Assembly (NCBI RefSeq): GCF_000150955.2
Contig: NC_011682.1
Coordinates: 124,001 to 188,000 of the forward strand
Length of the DNA stretch: 64,000 bases
Origin: Phaeodactylum tricornutum CCAP 1055/1
Lineage: Eukaryota > Bacillariophyta > Bacillariophyceae > Surirellales > Neidiaceae
Direction of reading: 5' to 3'
Below the pieces are notes generated by a model, which worked only from the letters and a program-made list of their open reading frames with translations, did no database searches and had not been told where the DNA came from. Every line of letters starts with the position of its first letter. The stretch's first letter is position 1. The translations under genes and the position numbers were made by a program. Positions 52,499 through 61,631 of the stretch are shown here, one piece after another.

Positions 52499-53672
52499 TT
52501 AGGCACCAGCCTCTCCAGCAGTACCGAACACTCCATCAATGTCGGCATAAATTGAGGCTTCACCAACAGGGATTGCAGTCGCACCAGGATTGATGGAGGC
52601 CGCATTGTAGGCATAGAAAGATCCGTCTTGCTCAGCGCCGCCTTCTGCATCCGCGCTAGCCGTGAAATCGTTGGCTGTAGAGTCAGCGGCACCGCCAGCA
52701 TCTACCGTCACACTATCGACACCACCAGACCCGAGGGCGTACGCGGGAACCACAGTTGCACCAGGGACCGCCGTTGCACCGTATGGCGTGTCAATTGTTG
52801 TATAGGCTCCACCGGTGAGAGTGGACGTAAAGCTACCACCCGCGGCGGCGTAAGCCGAGCCGCTTTCGGGAACCGGGGTAGCTTCATCTTCAGCCAAGTC
52901 AACCAAAAGCTTGCTGGGCACTTCGATGTTCATCTCGGAGTCGCTGTCATCGTGGTCGTCCTCCTCGGGAGCCATGGTCGATTTAGGAGAGGGTGTTCCC
53001 GCCTTGGGAGATTTCGCCTTGGGAGATTTCGCCTTGGCGGACTTGGCACGCGTGGGACTGGAAGTCACGAGCGGCGTGGCAGTAGGAGCCTCTGTAGCAC
53101 CAGGCGCCAACGAGGCGGTAGCATCCGTGTCGAAAGAACCAACAAAGTAGCCGGTACCGCCGGACGTGGCACTCACAACAGACGGGTCTACAACGCCGTA
53201 GTTATAGGCATATCCATTCGATTCAACTCCAGCATGGTCGATCGCGACACCCGCACTACCATCAGTGCTTCCACCCGGACTGCCTGCCGATCCCGTGACC
53301 ACAAAGCTTCCTTTGTTGTTCACTAGAGCTTCTTGTTTGGTCACTCCTGCACCGGCGCTCCCATAAACCCCGGTAGTGGACACAGCGTCAATGCTTCCGT
53401 ATCCGTCAGTAGCACCCGACGCCAATCGGCGAGCCCCCTTTAAGCCCCGGGCGGTCGTTTTGGAAGGCGCGTTCGCGTGAGGAGTAGCGACGGAAGCATC
53501 CTATTTCGGAAGAAAGGGAATGACTTGTGAGTACGAGTGTATCAACATGTACGGTACCTGTTTTTATTTTATTAGGGCGGAGTGAACGTACCTTGGTGAG
53601 ATCGAGCTGCGTGGCGAGGAGGCCTCCCATAACGAGGACGGCGGCGACGACTTTAGAAGTAGTGGAGACCAT
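52499..53672 (-). CDS. Secreted repeat-rich protein, family B copy 2
   Basis: Exons 53672-53592 and 53500-52499 with a 91-bp phase-0 intron; 360 aa. Exon 1, the intron and the first about 70 codons of exon 2 are almost identical to family B copy 1, after which the two diverge. The lysine-rich part here is SPTRAKSAKAKSPKAKSPKAG, followed by an acidic run (EEDDHDDSDSE), MNIEVPSKLLVDLAEDE and an Ala/Gly-rich end in GVFGTAGEAGA. Tandem to copy 1 in the same orientation. Upstream flanks of the two copies diverge within about 20 bp of the ATG, so the duplicated block starts near the start codon. Confidence 0.82.
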
Positions 53673-54620
53673 GGTTGCAGTGTTTGTTGAGATAGAAAAG
53701 ATGAGGCTTGCAAGTGCTCGACAAAGTCAATTTATGAGAACCATTCGTTGCGAGCCTATTGTCCTCTGTATCTCCAGGGTATCGTTTTCAGCGATGTTTA
53801 CCACCCGTAATCCGATGATTCCAGGGCACGTCCACGATACTATCGCCGAAGCGGAATCCATAAACATTCAATTAACGCTGGCGACTTGCGATGGGAGCGT
53901 TGTGATTCTTTTGTATAGCTGAGAGCAGTTTTGCTCCATTTATCGCATGTATCTATTCGAATAGAGCATATAAGCCGATAGGCAAAACGCATATTCTAAG
54001 GTTAGTTGAAGCAGACTGATTTTGTGGTGATAGGCCCCTTTAAATAAAATTGAATGTGGAGGTTTCGCTCTTCCTTCATGTGTAATGCTGTTTTTCGCAC
54101 CCTAAGCACTGCGTGCTCTCAACCCATCTATTTTTCCGGTACCCCATGAGGTCATATGCGAGATTGTCGTCCGTAGGCAAGCAGACGCCACCTTAACGCC
54201 GATGCAAACTAATTCCCCGTACACAGGGACAGTCGGATTTTCTCCGTGATCACCCGGATGATTGCGAGATTGTTGTTGCGGATGTGAGAGTAAAGACGTT
54301 GCTGGTGGTCGGCTTGCCCCGCGTACAGGCCTTGGCTCCAGCATACTCTTCCGCGTTTCTTCCTGAGAGTATTGCTTCTCCAATACTAACGTAGCAACGC
54401 ATACTAGCATTTTATGTGGGCGCGAAGGAGTCCGAGAGCGGGAGACAGCGCGACCGACGCCATCTTCTCGTCTTGGACTTGTCCGATAAGGATTTTGCAG
54501 CAACGTTAGTATTGTTGCTTCTCCTACTATCAGTGAGTTAGGCGTCTGCCAACCGACAAACAAGGTAGTTTATTTCTTCGTTCCGTAAACATCCTGTGGG
54601 AGTGTTGTTCTGGGAATACC
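53673..54620. other. Divergent intergenic region
   Basis: Between family B copy 2 and the dynamitin gene. A minus-strand frame (54102-54563) is open but lacks any recognisable feature. Nothing else. Confidence 0.35.
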
Positions 54621-55682
54621 ATGGAAGGAGCGGCACCGCCATCCAGTATGGATCCAGCCGACAAAGCGGGAGGGGAAGTCATCTTTACTTCCGACGGCCT
54701 CGATCCCCTGGAGCCGCCTTTGGCTCTAGTGCGAGCCCCACCGCTGCTCTCGAGCAACCGACGCGACGCTTCGGACGGCTCTCCTGTAGATGAACTCGAT
54801 ACATCCAGTGGCACTGACGTCGTCCAAGCCTTTGAAATCTTTGCCGGCAAAGTCTACGCACCCACCACCACCAACACGTCATTGTCCACGTCGCTGTCCA
54901 CCAGATCAGCCTCGTTGGAGACACCGCTGGAGCGTCTTGCGCGTCTACAACGTGAATTGACCGAGTTGCAAGCTGATGTGGCACCAACCGCTGGTAGCGA
55001 TAGCGCCGTACTCACGGCGGTCCAAGATTTGCAAGCCCGCTTGGCGCAGACCAAGCTCATGGCACAGTCGGAATGGACCGAAAAATTGGTCCAAGCCCAA
55101 TCTCCCCCGGCCCCAGACTCGGCGCCGAGCGCCAGCCCATCCGCTACGTTAAACGATGCCACTCTGCTCCGCCTCCAACGTATGGAACAGACTGTGGGCG
55201 TGTCCGCTGCTTCCACCGGTGCTTCTCTCACTGAGCGTCTCTCGCGGTTAGAAACAGCCGCATCCAAACTGGATGATCGCCAGGTAGAGTCCTTGTCGAG
55301 AAAGGCCAAGGTCATTCGCCAGGATCTAGAAGCCGCTTCCAAGGCGCGCAATAAGCTCATGTCCTCGACTGGTTCTCGTGCCGAGGATACCAAAACGATT
55401 ACCGACTTGTACGATCAATTACTGCAATTGCAAGGGCTGTCGGCGCACTTGCCGGCCTTGACTTCTCGCTTGGCCACACTCGCGCATCAGCACGCGGATA
55501 CCGGCACCTGGGCCGCTCGGCTGCAAGAAACGGAATCTGTAGCCACCCGGCTACAGTCTAGTGTGCTCGTGCTGGAGCAGTCGTTGGATAAGATGCAGCA
55601 CGGACTGAACGAAAACGTCACCAAAATGGCAGAAAATCTGAAATCTTTGGATGCGAGGCTAGACGCTTTGGGAAACAAGTAG
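54621..55682 (+). CDS. DCTN2: Dynamitin, dynactin subunit 2
   Basis: 353 aa, ATG at 54621, no intron. Dynamitin is the shoulder subunit of dynactin, the cofactor for cytoplasmic dynein. The N-terminal 75 residues are loosely structured with acidic patches (EIFAGKVYAP). The rest is mostly coiled coil: TPLERLARLQRELTELQADV, RLQRMEQTVGV ... LTERLSRLETAASKL, and the C-terminal block YDQLLQLQGLSAHLPALTSR, RLQETESVATRLQSSVLVL, ENLKSLDARLDALGNK, which matches the dynamitin C-terminus in order (LxxLxxLxAxLPxLxxRL, then the terminal heptads). Slightly shorter than animal dynamitin (about 400 aa). Confidence 0.75.
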   Translation: MEGAAPPSSMDPADKAGGEVIFTSDGLDPLEPPLALVRAPPLLSSNRRDASDGSPVDELDTSSGTDVVQAFEIFAGKVYAPTTTNTSLSTSLSTRSASLETPLERLARLQRELTELQADVAPTAGSDSAVLTAVQDLQARLAQTKLMAQSEWTEKLVQAQSPPAPDSAPSASPSATLNDATLLRLQRMEQTVGVSAASTGASLTERLSRLETAASKLDDRQVESLSRKAKVIRQDLEAASKARNKLMSSTGSRAEDTKTITDLYDQLLQLQGLSAHLPALTSRLATLAHQHADTGTWAARLQETESVATRLQSSVLVLEQSLDKMQHGLNENVTKMAENLKSLDARLDALGNK

Positions 55683-56989
55683 TCGGCTTTTTTATCTCCT
55701 CGCAATGGTGTTTTGTAAAGTACTTTGCGATATTGGTCAATGGTCGTTTTCATCAAGTAGTTTCCATTATCACGCTTGTAAATAAACGGTCATCGACATT
55801 CAACCTCCACACTACCATATTGAAAGTAGATTTTGCTTGAGAATATCTCCGAGACCTATACACCAACGTAAGATGACATTAAACAGGCAGACCAAATCAC
55901 ATGCAACTCGGTTGTTGCCGACGGCGAAAGCCCTAGAATCAACGCTGTTGCCAATGGTGTCCGCGATACCACAGCCTGTGTCGACGCCATCAGCAACATG
56001 ACAAAAGTTGGCAATACTGTGGTAGCGGAGGATGCCGCTCCCGTAACGCCAGAGTTTGATGCTGCCCATAACGCGAACGCATGGGGTAAGGGGGCCGCAG
56101 CGAAAACAACGGAAAAATGACAACCCCTGGACACTTACCGGCTCAGGCCAAGGCAATCGATAACAGTCCAACGGACATACACTTGCTATGCTGTACCAGC
56201 ACTGGCAAACGCTACGGACGGGTCGACTATTGCTGCACTAGTCAGCGTGCTCGAAAGTCCATGCTTTGTCAGCACAAAAGCCGTTTGTTGTCCATCGATG
56301 ACAGACTGCAAAGTGCCTTCCCCCAAAACAAGGTTTGCGGGTAACCCGAGCTCAGCAATTCAACAAACAGCCCTCTTAGACCCTATGTGGCAATTAACCA
56401 TACTTTCATGGTAAGAGATCGCTTCGAAATTTCGACTATTCCACCCCCAAGAGTACACAAGGCTGCAACGTAGACTACGGTGAATTCTGATGATGTCCTG
56501 AAAAAGTGGAAAGCAAAATACTTGTGCAAGGAAAAAGTCCGGGTACCAGGGCAAGATATCCAATTTCCGCCATCGTAGCTTACATTACATGAAAAATTTA
56601 CTTGATGTCTGACAACTCCATGTTTGAATTCATTTGTCAGCTAACATAGCTGTAACAAAAGAGATTCTGAAATTGAAGTAGCGTCTCCGGTTTGTCGCAC
56701 ACATTTCTTCTCCTGTGATAGAAAAATGTCCTATCGGTACTCACTTAGGTTCCATGCTTTAGCAGACTATTGTAAAAACCCTTTCAGATTTTCCCTCTTC
56801 TCTGACCTTAACGGGAAGTTGTGAGAGCCACCCATACATCAACCCGAACTCTTGATATCAGAGACACGGGAAGGGACCGCCTGGGAGTCTCCATCTTCTT
56901 TTGCAGACGAGTGTCGGATGGTCGGTGATGTTGATTGCTGATGGCTGGTGAAAAAGACGCGGACCCCAACATACACGAAGTGAGATACC
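55683..56989. other. Intergenic with an orphan coding-like fragment
   Basis: 1.3 kb before the MFS gene. Apart from the fragment listed separately, only short unsupported frames are seen. Confidence 0.35.
55887..56120 (+). pseudogene. Orphan coding-like fragment (77 aa)
   Basis: Open frame with protein-like composition (ADQITCNSVVADGESPRINA ... NMTKVGNTVVAEDAAPVTPE ... TTEK) ending at the TGA at 56118-56120. An AAACAG possible splice acceptor sits just before it, but no upstream exon with an ATG was found. It may be the last exon of a gene lost upstream, or a gene remnant. Family not recognised. Confidence 0.3.
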
Positions 56990-58474
56990 ATGGTGGTCAG
57001 TCCTAGCTCGGAGAAAATTCAGGCGCGTCGTCGGCTGGGCCTGTTTGTGATTTCCTGCCTGTACACAGTCTTCTACATTGGGGCATTTTTCGGATATGGC
57101 CCGATGCAGCTTTTGCTAGAGCAAAACAACGCGTTTTCCTGGAAATGTAGCGCGGAACAACAAAGCGCCGGCGAAATTTGCCCAGCTCAAACTTCTGCGC
57201 TTATCAACGTTTCTTTCTTCGCGCAAATTTCACAAATTGTGTCGCCTTTGCTGGGACAGATGGCGGATCAGTTTGGAGCACACACGGTTGCATACTTGAT
57301 GGCGGCAAGCAGCATCGTCTTTTTAACATTGCTCACGTTAGCAGCCCACTACCATTGGGATCGGGCTTTGTATGTCGCGTTCGGTTTTGGCGCACTTTCT
57401 ACCTGGTGTGGTGGACTGCTGTCGGTTCAAACTGGTTTGTTCTTTACGGGACAGACTAGATCCCGGGTAATTTTCGTCCTCAATTCATTATTCGATGCAG
57501 GCAGCATTACGTATTTGGGTTTGTGGGGCATAGCGGAGGTTAGCGGGGCATCGCTGGCACCAATCGCCGGTGGATATCTGGGGCTAGCAGTGATTTTGTT
57601 TGGGGCTGGTACATACTTCTGGTCTGTGGCAGTGCCTGTCAGTGAGGAATCCAAAGGGGCAGATAACGAGCCTCAAAAGAAAACAGACGAAATCTATAAG
57701 GATCCCAACATACCGCAGCACGGTGGGGTCCCAGATGACAAATCAGTGGAAGGGTCTGCGTCTTTTGTAGACCAAGTCTCCAACGATACCGACGCCGATA
57801 AGGGAATGGGAAGTGATGGTGAATATGTTTTGGTTGCGGATCGAAGTCCCAGGAAGCAGATGACATCTCCTCCTTTTCTAGCTTTGTCGCTCTTTTGGAC
57901 AATCCATGTTACTTCCAACCAGTTTGCTCTAACTACCACACGTGACTTTCTTGCCTATTTGGGCGACGATGAGCTCGGGAACAGGTATTTAACCATTTTT
58001 ACTCTCTTGCTCCCGGCTTCGCTGTGTGCACTCCCCTTTGTCGATTATATGATCATCCGATTTGGATTTGTTGGAGGTTTTCAGGGTGTGAATGCTCTCG
58101 CACTGGCATATGGAATCATCCGCGTGTCGTCGACCAACCTCAAGGTACAAGTCCTGGGATTCATCTTCTTTTCCTTCTTCCGGAGTTTTTTGTTTGGAGT
58201 CTTCTTCAGCTTTTTGCCAACACTGATATCTGGCAATGTTGTGGGTAAAGCAACAGGAGCGATGTTTTTCATTACCGGCGTAACTGCTTTCATCAATATT
58301 CCCCTGACCACCTTAGCGATTGAAACGTTTGGTGGTGATTTTTTCGTTCCTAATCTTATCTACTTGTGCCTGGTGCTACCCTGTATAGCGGCGACTGTGT
58401 ACATCGGACGAGTTGTGGAAACAGAAAAGCTTGAACGACTACAACAGAACACCCAAAAAGACAGCCTCCGCTAG
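56990..58474 (+). CDS. Major facilitator superfamily transporter
   Basis: 494 aa, ATG at 56990, no intron. Twelve predicted helices in two groups of six, with a long hydrophilic cytoplasmic loop (about 220-295, acidic, rich in Asp/Glu/Lys) between them. Motifs: FYIGAFFGYGPMQLLLEQ in helix 1, LLGQMADQFGAHTVAYLMA (helix 2-3 loop, D..G motif) and TGQTRSRVIFVLNSLFDAGS. The layout with a cysteine-containing first external loop (SWKCSAEQQSAGEICPAQ) resembles the SLC43/LAT3 and fungal FMP42 group. Substrate not predictable. Confidence 0.78.
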   Translation: MVVSPSSEKIQARRRLGLFVISCLYTVFYIGAFFGYGPMQLLLEQNNAFSWKCSAEQQSAGEICPAQTSALINVSFFAQISQIVSPLLGQMADQFGAHTVAYLMAASSIVFLTLLTLAAHYHWDRALYVAFGFGALSTWCGGLLSVQTGLFFTGQTRSRVIFVLNSLFDAGSITYLGLWGIAEVSGASLAPIAGGYLGLAVILFGAGTYFWSVAVPVSEESKGADNEPQKKTDEIYKDPNIPQHGGVPDDKSVEGSASFVDQVSNDTDADKGMGSDGEYVLVADRSPRKQMTSPPFLALSLFWTIHVTSNQFALTTTRDFLAYLGDDELGNRYLTIFTLLLPASLCALPFVDYMIIRFGFVGGFQGVNALALAYGIIRVSSTNLKVQVLGFIFFSFFRSFLFGVFFSFLPTLISGNVVGKATGAMFFITGVTAFINIPLTTLAIETFGGDFFVPNLIYLCLVLPCIAATVYIGRVVETEKLERLQQNTQKDSLR

Positions 58475-58918
58475 CTAGAAGACTCTACAGCCTCTTTTGT
58501 TGAACGCTACAGGCCTAAAAATAGCGAGTCGCATACACCAAGACAGTCGCAACGCGCATTTGCTCTTCATTCTAGAACTGCATTTTTGTTCTAGCAATTG
58601 CTTCGTGTTCCTTCATTCTGGCAACACCTCGGAGGGTTCGGTACCAGTTGCCTGCTAGTAACGGCCGCGACTCGTATCGAGAAGCCGATTTTTCTTCTAA
58701 TGGATGTAGGATATTCAGTATGAGCAAATGACATCAACTGAACTTGCAATGAAGAAAAACTGAAGGTGCAGATATTTACGTTTAAAAAGAAAGTGAAGCA
58801 TGCTAAACTGTAGAGATCATTACTTGCGTGGGAAAACTACCCATTACACCTATATAGAGAATTGCGCGCCCAAACCCTTGATGTACCTCCGCCTTTTAAA
58901 GAATTTTATTCAAAATGC
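58475..58918. other. Intergenic between convergent genes
   Basis: 3' flanks of the MFS gene (plus) and the LEA-like gene (minus). Nothing recognised. Confidence 0.35.
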
Positions 58919-59236
58919 TTAACTGATGGCTTGCTTCGCGCTGTCGAAAGCATTCGAAGTCTTTTTGCGAGCTTTAGCGGAGATCTCGTTGGCCTTGGCT
59001 TTGGCTTTCTCCGTTGTGCTCATTGCGTTGTATTTGGCTTCTTGCGCCTTGGATTTGGCTTCCTCAGTCTTGACTTTCGCCTGCGACTCCGCGTTCGCCT
59101 TCCACCATTTGGCATCGTCTTTGAGATTGTTGGCAGCATTCTTCACGGAACCGCCCGTATCTCTAGAAAACCATCCAGCCTCGCACGAAGCAACGACGGT
59201 GATCGCAAGGAGAATGAAGAGATAAAATCGAGCCAT
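58919..59236 (-). CDS. Small secreted LEA-like protein
   Basis: 105 aa, ATG at 59236. Signal peptide MARFYLFILLAITVVASCEA, then GWFSRDTGGSVKNAANNLKD and a highly charged Lys/Ala/Glu-rich amphipathic helix with loose 11-residue periodicity (AESQAKVKTEEAKSKAQEA, AKAKANEISAKARKK), as in group 3 LEA proteins. No cysteine in the mature part. Such proteins are usually disordered and protect membranes or proteins under stress; here the protein enters the secretory route. Family-level inference only. Confidence 0.7.
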   Translation of the reverse strand: MARFYLFILLAITVVASCEAGWFSRDTGGSVKNAANNLKDDAKWWKANAESQAKVKTEEAKSKAQEAKYNAMSTTEKAKAKANEISAKARKKTSNAFDSAKQAIS

Positions 59237-60152
59237 GGTCGTTAAAAATAGGTTTGTAGTTGCAATACTTTTTTGGATAATATTTCAGATTTCTGTCAAG
59301 GAGATCCATGTATGAGAAGACAGGTAGAGTGGCCCCCGTGCAGCGGCTCAAATTCGATTAGAGCAATTCCATTTTAGGAGTGTTTTCGAACAACGAAAAC
59401 TTCTTTCGAATTCGGGTGCTTTCTACTGCCCCCCGAGCGCCTTTTCGCGAACCCGAGCCTTTCCTTGAAGTCACCAAGGGACGACAGACAAGCGACTTGA
59501 GGGTAGCAACGAAAAGAATTCCGCAGTAAGCTAGGTAGAAGCGAGACCTTTCCTAACATACAGTGTTGTTCAGGACAGCTGTGCCAGAATGGAAACTACT
59601 CCATGCTTTCTTTTCTCGCTCCTAAATCACAGTCAATTCGGATCGTGTTTAGGTCTCTGTTGAAATTATCGCAAGTAATTCGAATCTCTTATCAATGGGT
59701 TTTTCATAATAGAGCGCTATCCATTTCCATGGAGACGAACGAACTCCAATGTTTTCATCCACAAAAGAGCAATTTTGTATCGAAGGTTCGAGAAACATGA
59801 GCGGAATTCGAAGTTCGGGAAATTCAGAGGTCCCGCAACACGCAAACAAGGCACACACAACCATGATCTTTCAAATTCTACGGAATCGAGAATTTTACAA
59901 TCTCCGAAGGGACTAACTGACAGCCCCATGCTTCCACGTTGAACACCAGATTTTCTTGTTCATTTTTGTACGCGTTCTCGTCTACCACTGACAGGAAGGA
60001 AGCCTTTACTGCATAAACTATACTGTACCTCGGTGTAGTAGCATATAAAGGTCATTTTGCATTTACACGACCACATCCAACGAAGTGTAAGTATCTCTGT
60101 ATAGTTTATTCACAGGTAGAGGAGACTGCTGGTTTCAGGAACCTACAACGCC
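59237..60152. other. Divergent intergenic region
   Basis: 0.9 kb between the LEA-like and TPR-Aha1 genes, AT-rich, with only short frames. Presumably both promoters. Confidence 0.35.
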
Positions 60153-61421
60153 ATGAATTCGAACTCCCCTTTTTCGGCACACAGCGATATTCTGGATGCC
60201 CCCCTCCCATCCAAGGACGACCCCGCTACCAGGCTCCGCCTCGTGGAAGAATGCAAATCGCGTGGAAAGGCTGCCGTCCAGGCGGGCCACTGGCCGGATG
60301 CGGCGGCTTTGTACGGAAAAGCTTTGGAGTGCTACGTCGGTCAGGATAGCGATACTGCCAAAACCGAAACGGCGATCTTGTACTCCAACGTCTCGTTGGT
60401 TCGCGCCAAAATGAGCCAATGGTCAATGGCACAGGAAGCTGCCCAACAAGCGGTCCAAGCCGACCAAGTCTACGTAAAAGGATGGTGGAGGCTGGGACAG
60501 GCGGAGTCAGCTATGGGAAACTACACAAAATCGGTTGAGGCCTTGCAGCAGGCCACAAAATTAGAACCGGATAATAAGGCATTGCAAAAGGAGCTGACCA
60601 AGCAAGAGGAGAAGGCGAAGAAAGCAGCCGAGGAGAAAAAGAAAGAAGCCGATACGCCGGCGGCAATGCGAGTGGATGAGCCACAAACAATTGAAAAGAA
60701 AGCTGCGGCAACGGATTCTAATTCGACTCCTTCCAGCACTGCCAAAACAAAAGAGGACGACAGTGCCATGCAAGTTGACATTGACGGAACTGATTTTTCC
60801 AAATCGGAACACATCCGTGGCTACAAAATTGTCAACGGGAAGAAAACATCTTTTTTTCACAACGAACTGTCCGAAGACGCGGCGAGATTAATTGGTGACA
60901 TTGCCCCCAAAAAGTTGGACGCCGACACGGGATCGTCTAGTACAGCCGCCGGAGCGAAAGGGACGTCGGCTTGGAATCAGGCCGGGACCTGGGAAGAGAA
61001 GGACGTAACCAACTGGGCGAAAACTTCGCTGCGAGAACGGCTTTTGGCAACGACATACACGCTTCCCGAATCCTCTCCCGCACCCGGTGCCTTGGTGCTC
61101 GTAACGGAGGCCAAAGTGACGGGCAACGCCAGCTGTGCGGCGGTGAGGGGCAAGAAACGGTACATTTACGAATTGTGCGTCACTTTGGACTGGAGTTTCT
61201 CGCACGGGGACCACCAGGCTGACGGGAGTATCGTTCTGCCGGACGTGGACGGCACTTGCGTATTGGGTGATGGCTACGAGGAAGCGAATTGGAAGGTCGA
61301 TCGCGCGGATGATCCCAGCATGCGACCGCTGCTCGAAACCTTTGTCCATAAACAAGGATGGCGTGAGGCAATTCATGAAACGATTGACGATTGGGTGCGC
61401 CATTTCAAAGACACGTATTAG
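60153..61421 (+). CDS. TPR - Aha1 N-domain fusion, putative Hsp90 co-chaperone
   Basis: 422 aa, ATG at 60153, no intron. The N-terminal part has three TPR units (GKAAVQAGHWPDAAALYGKA, ILYSNVSLVRAKMSQWSMA, GWWRLGQAESAMGNYTKSVE) in the layout of TPR-clamp proteins that bind the EEVD tail of Hsp90/Hsp70. A Lys/Glu/Ala-rich linker follows (about 150-205), then NGKKTSFFHNELSEDA, and from about 275 an Aha1 N-terminal domain (NQAGTWEEKDVTNWAKTSL, then GKKRYIYELCVTLDWSF and the C-terminal helix GWREAIHETIDDWVRHF). Aha1 N-domains bind the Hsp90 middle domain and stimulate its ATPase. The combination would give two contact points on one Hsp90 dimer. The second Aha1 domain (AHSA1 C-terminal) is missing. 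Confidence 0.82.
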   Translation: MNSNSPFSAHSDILDAPLPSKDDPATRLRLVEECKSRGKAAVQAGHWPDAAALYGKALECYVGQDSDTAKTETAILYSNVSLVRAKMSQWSMAQEAAQQAVQADQVYVKGWWRLGQAESAMGNYTKSVEALQQATKLEPDNKALQKELTKQEEKAKKAAEEKKKEADTPAAMRVDEPQTIEKKAAATDSNSTPSSTAKTKEDDSAMQVDIDGTDFSKSEHIRGYKIVNGKKTSFFHNELSEDAARLIGDIAPKKLDADTGSSSTAAGAKGTSAWNQAGTWEEKDVTNWAKTSLRERLLATTYTLPESSPAPGALVLVTEAKVTGNASCAAVRGKKRYIYELCVTLDWSFSHGDHQADGSIVLPDVDGTCVLGDGYEEANWKVDRADDPSMRPLLETFVHKQGWREAIHETIDDWVRHFKDTY

Positions 61422-61631
61422 GATGCCTTTGACCACGGTACTGGTGCAGAAACAATGCTGCACACTCCGTTGACGAGAGGGCTGTAGAGCATGGGATTTA
61501 AGTTCCACATGGACAAATACTATACCTAGGAATACCTCTTTAGATTACCTTCGCCTTTCTTCTTTCCCACGCAACACAAAAAACGCTTCACTATTTTCCT
61601 CGGAACTTTCCAGCATTGTTTTCACATTCGT
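61422..61631. other. Short intergenic region between convergent genes
   Basis: 3' flanks of the TPR-Aha1 and LtrA genes. Nothing recognised. Confidence 0.35.

Noticed and set aside
54102-54563. 153-codon minus-strand frame upstream of dynamitin
   Set aside because: No recognisable domain, membrane segment or leader; probably promoter sequence by chance open.
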